Source: CAYPNP01 sp964412195 (GTDB taxonomy: Bacteria; Acidobacteriota; JAAYUB01). From it: a stretch of DNA of 64,000 nt. A program made the position numbers and the translations under genes. Where the stretch lies: positions 62,001-126,000 of the forward strand of contig CAYPNP010000003.1 in assembly GCA_964412195.1 (NCBI GenBank). The letters run 5' to 3'. The notes under the pieces are model-generated. The model had not been told where the DNA came from, did not search any database, and worked only from the letters and a program-made list of their open reading frames with translations. The first letter of the stretch is position 1. Each line of letters begins with the position of its first letter. Shown piece after piece: positions 58,447-64,000 of this stretch.

Positions 58447-60432
58447 ATGGTACCGCGCGGCAAAAAGATCGATCCCGGATCGGAGCAGGAACTGGAGTTC
58501 CTCCGCACCCGCGTCGGGGAACTGGAATCCCGGCTGGCGAAGCACCTGGAGGCGGCCCGGGTCTGGCAGGCCAGCGAGCGGCGATACCAGGCGCTGGTGG
58601 AGAACCTGCAGGACCTGGTCTGGCAGCTCGATCCGTCGGGCCGGATCCTCTATCTCAACCCGGTGTGGGAGAATCTGACCGGTTATACCATCGAGGAAAC
58701 CATCGGCCGCCGCTTCACCGAGTTCCAGTCCGCCGAAGCGTCCAAGCGGGATCTGCGGACCCTGGCAGACCTCCTGAACAGCCCCGGCGGGCAGATCCGC
58801 GGGTACGAAACCGTCTTGCACCGCAAAGACGGCCGGCCGATCCATTTCCTGGTGAACGCCGGCGCCGTGTGCGATCCCGAGGGGCGGATCACCGGGGCGT
58901 ACGGCACCTCGACCGACATCACGGAGCGCCGGCGACTGGAGCATGCCGAAGCCGACCGCACGGGGCGGATCATCCGCTACCAGGAGGCCCTCCTCCAGCT
59001 GGTCCAGCGGGAGGTGGACAGCCTTCCGAACAGCCTCGCGGCCATCGCCCGCACCGCCTCCCAGGCCCTGCCCGTGGACCGCGTCGGCGTGTGGCGGTTC
59101 AGCCCCGACCGCTCCGAGCTATTCTGCGAGGTCCTGCATGACGAAGCGCCCGGCCGCGCCGGGGCGCAGGACCGGCTCGCCGTCAGCCAGTTCCCGGCCT
59201 ATTTCCAGGCGGTGGAGCGGCAGCGCGCCATCGCCGCGGCCGACGTCCGGACCGACCCGCGGACGCGGGACTTCCTGGAAGTCTACTTCCGGCCCCTGGG
59301 GATCGGGGCGACGCTGGACATCCCGGTTTGGCGGCACGAGCGGATCGAGGGGATCGTTTGCTTCGATCACGTCGGCGGGCTGCGCGCCTGGGACACGGCC
59401 GAGATCGACTTCGCCGTATCCATCGCCGATGCGGTGGCCCTCGTCCTGGAGACGAACGAGCGGCGCCGGACCGAAGACCAGCTCCGGACCATCTTCCGAG
59501 CGATCGAGCAGAGCCCCAGCGTGGTCACCATCACCGATCCCGAGGGCCGGATCCAGTACGTCAATCCCAAGTTCACGGAGATCACCGGCTACCTGCCCGA
59601 AGAGGTGGTCGGCCAGAATCCCCGGATCCTGAAGGGGAGCCAGAATCCCCCCGAGGTGTTTACCGCGCTCTGGCAGGCGGTCAAGGCGGGCCGGGAGTGG
59701 CGGGGCGAATTTTACAACCGCAAGAAGAACGGGGAGACCTACGTCGAGCAGGCGTCCATCTCGCCGATCCGCGGCAGCGACGGGAGCATTGTCAGTATCG
59801 TCAAGGTGGCCGAGGACATGACGGAACGGAAGCGGATGGAGGAGAAGCTGCGACGGGACGCCACCTACGACGCGCTCACCGGCGTGTTCAACCGGCGTCA
59901 CGTGCTGGAGCAGCTGGAGTCCGCCATGGAATCGGCCCGCCGCTATCGCCGGCCGCTGTCCATCTGCCTTTGCGACATCGACCTGTTCAAGGTCATCAAC
60001 GACATGAGCGGCCACCACGTGGGCGACGAGGTCCTGACCGCGTTCGGCGGGATCCTGCGGGAGAGCCTCCGTGCGGTGGATCTGGCCGGCCGGTACGGCG
60101 GCGACGAGTTCATCATGGTCTTCCCGGACACCCGCGCCGCCGACGCCGCCGTCAGCCTGGAGCGCGTGCGGGCCCGGTTCGCCGCTTTGCGTATTGGCCC
60201 GGCGGAAAACCCGATCGCCTGTTCCGCCACATTCGGGCTGGCGGACTTCGACCCGGAAATGCCCGACCTGAAGACGCTGATCGCGCGGGCCGACCAGGCG
60301 CTGTACCAGGCGAAGGCCTGGGGCCGGAACCGGCTGTGGATCTACGGGTCCGAAGTCCCCCTATCCGGATTGGATGCGGAGGCGACCGTCCGGTCGACCG
60401 GCGAGCTTCCCGGCGACGGGCTCCCCTCCTGA
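58447..60432 (+). CDS. PAS-GAF-PAS-GGDEF diguanylate cyclase
   Basis: A 661-residue cytoplasmic signalling protein. ATG 58447 is chosen because GGAGAG lies upstream; the frame is open to 58186 but passes through a terminator. Domains in order: PAS (~45-165, ending TDITERRR), GAF (~180-340), PAS/PAC (~350-465, IQYVNPKFTEITGYLPEEVV, ending DMTERKR) and GGDEF (~470-640) with the active-site motif YGGDEF. The canonical motif suggests a working cyclase making cyclic di-GMP. No EAL domain. Inputs may be small ligands, redox or haem bound by PAS/GAF. Confidence 0.93.
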   Translation: MVPRGKKIDPGSEQELEFLRTRVGELESRLAKHLEAARVWQASERRYQALVENLQDLVWQLDPSGRILYLNPVWENLTGYTIEETIGRRFTEFQSAEASKRDLRTLADLLNSPGGQIRGYETVLHRKDGRPIHFLVNAGAVCDPEGRITGAYGTSTDITERRRLEHAEADRTGRIIRYQEALLQLVQREVDSLPNSLAAIARTASQALPVDRVGVWRFSPDRSELFCEVLHDEAPGRAGAQDRLAVSQFPAYFQAVERQRAIAAADVRTDPRTRDFLEVYFRPLGIGATLDIPVWRHERIEGIVCFDHVGGLRAWDTAEIDFAVSIADAVALVLETNERRRTEDQLRTIFRAIEQSPSVVTITDPEGRIQYVNPKFTEITGYLPEEVVGQNPRILKGSQNPPEVFTALWQAVKAGREWRGEFYNRKKNGETYVEQASISPIRGSDGSIVSIVKVAEDMTERKRMEEKLRRDATYDALTGVFNRRHVLEQLESAMESARRYRRPLSICLCDIDLFKVINDMSGHHVGDEVLTAFGGILRESLRAVDLAGRYGGDEFIMVFPDTRAADAAVSLERVRARFAALRIGPAENPIACSATFGLADFDPEMPDLKTLIARADQALYQAKAWGRNRLWIYGSEVPLSGLDAEATVRSTGELPGDGLPS

Positions 60433-60509
60433 ATCCCCGCGGACGATTCCCGCTTCTTGGCCAATTGCCCTCGGCCGGCGCGCCCGGCCCCGCCGCGGGA
60501 TCCTTGCGG

Positions 60510-60538
60510 TTGCAGAATCATCTGCCGCTGGTTACAAT
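60510..60538 (+). promoter_or_regulatory. Promoter-like element before a short remnant ORF
   Basis: TTGCAG (60510-60515) and TACAAT (60533-60538) with an exact 17-bp spacer. It reads into the ORF remnant at 60539-60719. Confidence 0.5.
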
Positions 60539-60719
60539 CAAGGCAGGAATCCTGCCGAGATTTCCCGCCCGCGTCCCGGTCTGGCCCGACCCGTCCTGGG
60601 GCCGCTTCTTTCTGCGACGGGCACTGGCGCTCAGCCCGGAGTGGGCGGACCTGGAGTTTCTGAAGGAAAGACTGTCCAGGATCGAGGCGGAATCGAAGGG
60701 CCGGACCCCATCAAAATGA
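60539..60719 (+). pseudogene. Remnant or short coding sequence, C-terminus of a helical-repeat protein
   Basis: One frame ending at 60719 reads WGRFFLRRALALSPEWADLE and FLKERLSRIEAES, which looks like the end of a TPR- or glycosyltransferase-associated helical region. No ATG or GTG with a ribosome-binding site precedes it. It may be a degraded tail or a short gene with an unusual start. The rest of the 60433-60999 gap has no gene. Confidence 0.3.
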
Positions 60720-60734
60720 CCGGCGGCTGGGCCT

Positions 60735-60880
60735 TTCACTTGATGTGTTCAATAATCAGTTTATTATGTCAATTTATAAAACATATTTAAATAATTTAAT
60801 TACAATGAATTAGATCTATAATAAGAAATCTGATTAAAGAATAGACTATTCGGCGCCTCTCGTATACTCTTCCTTTGTCG
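60735..60880. other. AT-rich segment upstream of the respiratory operon
   Basis: This stretch is far more AT-rich than its surroundings, for example ATTTAAATAATTTAATT near 60780-60805. TATACT at 60862-60867 is a possible -10. It could be the regulatory region of the GcvH-like/HybAB operon or a scar of inserted DNA. Confidence 0.5.
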
Positions 60881-60999
60881 CCACCGATTGCCCGCATCTG
60901 CACCGCCAGATCACGATTTCCGGCGTTCCGCCCCCACTCTCCTGGCAATTGGCAAGCCGGTTGCATTACAGAGGGCGGAATAATTGATTGGAGGGCGTC

Positions 61000-61866
61000 A
61001 TGACAGTAATGCTGGTTCTGATGATGATGGGTTTGGCTGTTTCCTTCGGCTATGCGTTCCGCTCCCGCCGGGACGACCCCCGTCTCGACGACGAGTACGT
61101 GGCGGAAAAGAAACGGCTGTTCAGCGAGGCGGAGGTCACCTGGCAGGACCGCTTCGAGGCGCTGCCGGAAAGCCAGCGGACCTGCCGCTTCAAGCTGCTG
61201 GGGCTGGCGGCCATGGGGGCCTGCGACAACGGCTTCGAGTGCTCGCACTGCGACGTGGCCAAGCCGTTCCTGCCCGCCGACCTGCTGATCCGTGCGCCCC
61301 ACGGCGAGGAGCAGCGGGTGGCCGGCGTGCGGCTGCCGGCCGGCGTGTTCTTCCACCGTGCCCACGTGTGGGCCCGGCTGGACGCCGACGGCCTGGTCCG
61401 GGTGGGCCTGGACGACTTCGCCCGCCGCCTGATCGGCCCGGCCGCACACTTCAACGCGCCGCTGCCCGGCACGATGATCGAGAAGGGCGAGGCGGCCTGT
61501 CTGGTGGAGCGCGGCGGCGAGGCCGTGCCGGTGCTCTCGCCGGTGGACGGCCGGGTGGTGACGGTCAACCACGAGGTGATCGACCACCCCGCGCTGCTGC
61601 AGTCCGAACCGTACGAGGCGGGCTGGCTGTACCGGATCAAGCCCTACAACCTGTACCACAACCTGCGCGACCTGCTCAGCGGCGTGGAAGCCCGGGTGTG
61701 GATGGAGGAGGAGTTCCACCAGCTCGGCGCGGTCCTGGAACCGACCCACGAGCTGCCGCGCGCCGCGGACGGCGGCCACATGGTGGACGACCTGTCCCCG
61801 GTGCTGGGGGACCGCTGGGCCGAAGTGACCCGGCATTTCCTGATGACCGAACATCAGACTGAATAA
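61000..61866 (+). CDS. Membrane-anchored GcvH-like protein with Cys cluster, first copy
   Basis: A 288-residue protein. ATG 61000 follows TTGGAGGG. A short N-terminal membrane helix (VMLVLMMMGLAVSFGYAF) precedes a soluble domain with a Cys cluster (CDNGFECSHCD). Residues ~105-230 match the glycine-cleavage H-protein fold: HVWARLDADGLVRVGLDDFA, LSPVDGRVVTVNHEV and EAGWLYRIKP. The lysine that carries lipoate in GcvH aligns with Gly, so the domain is probably unlipoylated and structural. It precedes HybA/HybB-like genes, and related gene orders accompany membrane oxidoreductases. Confidence 0.85.
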   Translation: MTVMLVLMMMGLAVSFGYAFRSRRDDPRLDDEYVAEKKRLFSEAEVTWQDRFEALPESQRTCRFKLLGLAAMGACDNGFECSHCDVAKPFLPADLLIRAPHGEEQRVAGVRLPAGVFFHRAHVWARLDADGLVRVGLDDFARRLIGPAAHFNAPLPGTMIEKGEAACLVERGGEAVPVLSPVDGRVVTVNHEVIDHPALLQSEPYEAGWLYRIKPYNLYHNLRDLLSGVEARVWMEEEFHQLGAVLEPTHELPRAADGGHMVDDLSPVLGDRWAEVTRHFLMTEHQTE

Positions 61867-61890
61867 TCATAATTGGAAGGAGAATAGATC

Positions 61891-62559
61891 ATGGTAGGTA
61901 TCTTGTTGGTGGCGACACTCGTGACTTTCTTCCTGGTGGACCTGCTGGTGCTGCGCGTGCAGAAGCGGCGGGCCTGGCCCTGGCAGGTGAAGCAGGGCCC
62001 GGCCACCGTGGCCGAGCCCCGCACCTGCCCGGCCGACCGGTTCTTCTGTCCCAATCACACCTGGTTCAAGATCCAGCCCGAGGGCCGCATCCGCGTGGGC
62101 GTGGACGCCTTTGTGCTCTACTCGATGGGCGTCCCGGAGTCGGTGGAGCTGGCCGGCACCGGCGACATCGCCAAGGGGGCCCCGCTCTTCCGCCTGGAGG
62201 CCAACGGCCACCAGCTGGTGATCCCCGCGGCGCTGGCCGGCCGGGTGACGGCGATCAACCAGGCCGTCCTGCGCGAGCCGCGCCTGATGGCCGAGGAGGG
62301 CGACAACTGGGTGGTGGAGATGGAAGCCCAGGCCGTGGGCGCGGCCGCCGGCCGGATGAAGATGGCTGAGAAAGCGACCTTCTGGATCCGGTCCGAGCTG
62401 GAGCGGCTGAAGGAATTCGCCGTCCGGTCCGCCTCTCCGCAGGCCGCCTGGGCCGAGTCCCTGGCGGATGGCGGTGCGGTCGTGCCGGCCGTGCTGCAGC
62501 AGCTGGAAGAGCCGACCTGGCGGGAGTTCGAGCAGAGCTTCCTCCGCGCCGAGGAGTAG
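61891..62559 (+). CDS. Membrane-anchored GcvH-like protein, second copy
   Basis: A 222-residue protein with an N-terminal helix (LLVATLVTFFLVDLLVLRV), then a short Cys pair (TCPADRFFCPNH), then a GcvH-like domain: HTWFKIQPEGRIRVGVDAFV, LAGRVTAINQAV. It lacks the lipoyl lysine (Gly in its place), as in the first copy. The C-terminal ~55 residues are helical. It starts 24 bp after the first copy with AAGGAGAA upstream, so it belongs to the same operon. Two tandem GcvH-like subunits next to HybA suggest a shared role in a membrane complex. Confidence 0.83.
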   Translation: MVGILLVATLVTFFLVDLLVLRVQKRRAWPWQVKQGPATVAEPRTCPADRFFCPNHTWFKIQPEGRIRVGVDAFVLYSMGVPESVELAGTGDIAKGAPLFRLEANGHQLVIPAALAGRVTAINQAVLREPRLMAEEGDNWVVEMEAQAVGAAAGRMKMAEKATFWIRSELERLKEFAVRSASPQAAWAESLADGGAVVPAVLQQLEEPTWREFEQSFLRAEE

Positions 62560-62571
62560 GGAGCCGCCGAG

Positions 62572-63354
62572 ATGCCGAAAGCGATGCTGATCGATATTAC
62601 GCAATGCATCGGGTGCGAGGCCTGCTCGGAAGCCTGCCGGGAAGTCAATCACCTGCCCAAGAACGGCCCGAAGCAGCTCTGCGCCGACACCTACGAAGTG
62701 GTCGAGCAGATCGGCCCGGACCAGTACGTGCGGCGCCAGTGCATGCACTGCCTCAACCCGGCCTGCGTGAGCGTCTGCCCCGTCGGCGCCCTGGAAAAGA
62801 ACGAGGAGTTCGGCTGCGTCACCTGGGTCGGCTCCAAGTGCCTGGGCTGCCGGTACTGCATGATGAGCTGCCCGTTCAACATCCCCCGCTACGAGTGGAC
62901 CTCGCCCAATCCGGAAGTCCGCAAGTGCGTCTTCTGCCTGGAGCGCCAGAAGAAGGGGCAGCCGCCCGCCTGCGCCGAGGCCTGCCCCACCGGTGCCACC
63001 AAGTACGGCGACCGCGAGGCGCTGCTGAAGGAGGCGGCGGAGCGGATCGCGGGAAATCCAAAGGGCTACGTCAACCATATTTACGGCCAGACGGAGATCG
63101 GCGGGACGTCGTTCCTCTACCTGTCGCCGGTGCCCTTCGAGATGCTTCATCTGCCCAGCTCCCTGCCCACGGAGGAGATGCCCGACTACACCTGGAGGGT
63201 CCTCTCCCAGATTCCCCACATCGTGCTCATCGGCGGCGTGTTCCTCGGGGGCATGAAGTGGCTGACCAACCGCAAGAACGATATCCTCAAGGTGGAGTCG
63301 AAGCCGGCGTCGGCTTCGGAAGAACCGGCGGGCAAGGAGCAGCGCCATGATTAA
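62572..63354 (+). CDS. HybA/PsrB-type 4Fe-4S ferredoxin subunit
   Basis: A 260-residue electron-transfer subunit. Four cysteine clusters appear: CIGCEACSEACREV, CMHCLNPACVSVCPVG, CLGCRYCMMSCPF and CVFCLERQKKGQPPACAEACPTG, enough for four 4Fe-4S centres. A hydrophobic helix near the C-terminus (PHIVLIGGVFLGGMKWLTN) anchors it. Such subunits pass electrons between a catalytic subunit (hydrogenase or molybdoenzyme) and an NrfD/HybB-type quinone subunit. No Tat signal is seen at the start, unlike HybA of E. coli. It overlaps the next gene by 8 bp. Confidence 0.92.
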   Translation: MPKAMLIDITQCIGCEACSEACREVNHLPKNGPKQLCADTYEVVEQIGPDQYVRRQCMHCLNPACVSVCPVGALEKNEEFGCVTWVGSKCLGCRYCMMSCPFNIPRYEWTSPNPEVRKCVFCLERQKKGQPPACAEACPTGATKYGDREALLKEAAERIAGNPKGYVNHIYGQTEIGGTSFLYLSPVPFEMLHLPSSLPTEEMPDYTWRVLSQIPHIVLIGGVFLGGMKWLTNRKNDILKVESKPASASEEPAGKEQRHD

Positions 63355-64000
63355 GAAGATCCGCCTGTCCTTCTGGGGTGTCTTTGCCATCCTGACTATC
63401 GCCCTGGGCCTGGTCCTGACCGTGCTGCGCTTCAGCCAGGGCTTGGGGAAGGTGACCGCGTTGACGGACGCCTATCCCTGGGGCCTCTGGATCGGCTTCG
63501 ACGTCGTCTGCGGCGTCGGCCTGGCCGCCGGCGGCTTCACCATCGCCGCCATGGTCTACCTGTTCGGATTCGAGAAGTACCACCCCATCGTGCGGCCGGC
63601 GATCCTGACGGCGTTCCTTGGCTACGTGCTGGTCATCTTCGGCCTGATGTTCGACCTCGGCCGACCCTGGTCCATCTGGCACGCCATCATCATGTGGAAT
63701 CCGCGCTCGGTGATGTTTGAGGTGGCGTGGTGCGTCATGCTCTACACCACCGTGCTGGCGCTGGAGTTCTCGCCGGTGCTGCTGGAGCGGTTCAAGCTCC
63801 AGAAGGCCCTGCGCATCTACAAGGCCATGGTCATCCCGCTGGTGCTGCTGGGCGTGATCCTGTCAACTCTGCACCAGTCCTCGCTGGGCAGCCTCTTCCT
63901 GATCTTCCCCGAGAAGCTGCACCCGTTCTGGTACTCCCCGCTGCTGCCGGTCTTCTTCTACCTGTCGGCGATCTCCGTCGGTCTGGCCATGGTCATCGTG
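63347..64000 (+). CDS. HybB/NrfD-type membrane quinone subunit (3' end beyond window)
   Basis: 218 codons of an NrfD/PsrC-family protein to the window edge. Helices begin at about residue 10 (WGVFAILTIALGLVLTVL), with a cytochrome-type arrangement typical of HybB (YPWGLWIGFDVVCGVGLAAGG, LGYVLVIFGLMFDLGRPWSIWHAII, STLHQSSLGSLFLIF). ATG 63347 lies 4-8 bp after AAGGAG inside the end of the ferredoxin gene. It exchanges electrons with menaquinone or ubiquinone. The catalytic subunit of the complex probably lies downstream. Confidence 0.92.
   Translation, partial: MIKKIRLSFWGVFAILTIALGLVLTVLRFSQGLGKVTALTDAYPWGLWIGFDVVCGVGLAAGGFTIAAMVYLFGFEKYHPIVRPAILTAFLGYVLVIFGLMFDLGRPWSIWHAIIMWNPRSVMFEVAWCVMLYTTVLALEFSPVLLERFKLQKALRIYKAMVIPLVLLGVILSTLHQSSLGSLFLIFPEKLHPFWYSPLLPVFFYLSAISVGLAMVIV

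Noticed and set aside
1..64000. Insertion sequences, prophage, integrons or further tRNA/rRNA genes
   Set aside because: No transposase, integrase, phage structural gene or second cloverleaf was recognised on either strand.

Overview
The window is one contiguous stretch of a GC-rich, Gram-negative-type bacterial chromosome. The best taxonomic clues point to Acidobacteriota: a secreted VWA protein of the 'VWFA-related Acidobacterial domain' type (54161-55105), a Reg_prop/Y_Y_Y sensor kinase, a VPS10/BNR-type secreted beta-propeller, and a MerR plus VIT/VWA pair. Class and genus cannot be fixed from this sequence. There are no insertion sequences, phage genes or CRISPR arrays. I count 51 protein genes (two cut by the window ends), one tRNA-Val(GAC) and a probable 6S RNA.

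Layout. 1-8.5 kb: a partial HEAT-like secreted protein, an MgtC/DUF4010 membrane protein, a secreted lysyl-endopeptidase-like protease behind two CRP-like sites, a 922-residue protein of unknown family and a small membrane protein. 8.6-12.3 kb: a sigma-54 response regulator coupled to a Cache-HAMP histidine kinase. 12.4-26.8 kb: small-molecule metabolism and transport (YjbQ, a PLP gamma-lyase-type enzyme, CstA, an Asp/Glu racemase, a VOC protein, an esterase-TPR protein, an ion transporter, an M20 peptidase, a DMT exporter, FabF, an enterochelin-esterase-like protein). 26.8-36 kb: a DUF2914 protein, a 1053-residue hybrid beta-propeller sensor kinase, an unknown secreted protein, a 950-residue propeller protein and an AraC-type regulator.

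36.3-46.2 kb is the housekeeping core: tRNA-Val, thrS-infC-rpmI-rplT-pheS-pheT, a ZapB-like coiled coil, zapA, 6S RNA, rny and a YmdB-type phosphodiesterase. infC appears to start at ATA. ThrS lacks the TGS domain and PheT lacks the EMAPII-like tRNA-binding domain. 46.4-60.4 kb: a membrane glycosyltransferase, a secreted M36-like metalloprotease with a dockerin, an FAD oxidoreductase and a deoxyhypusine-synthase-like protein, a bS22/COX24-like 31-residue protein, LysE, two VWA systems and a PAS-GAF-PAS-GGDEF cyclase. 61-64 kb: the start of a respiratory operon with two membrane-anchored GcvH-like proteins that lack the lipoyl lysine, followed by HybA-like and HybB/NrfD-like subunits.

The most unusual feature is not a gene. 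Many gaps are filled by long, nested, imperfect inverted repeats built from short stuttering words with periods of about 6 to 10 bp. Several unrelated word families (GAACGTT-, CACAAAG-, GGACCAT-, TGACCGG- and TCGTAA-type) obey the same architecture. Six of the seven convergent gene pairs have such a palindrome packed between the two stop codons; the seventh has a classical bidirectional terminator. This suggests a genome-wide transcript-end device or a mobile palindrome family.
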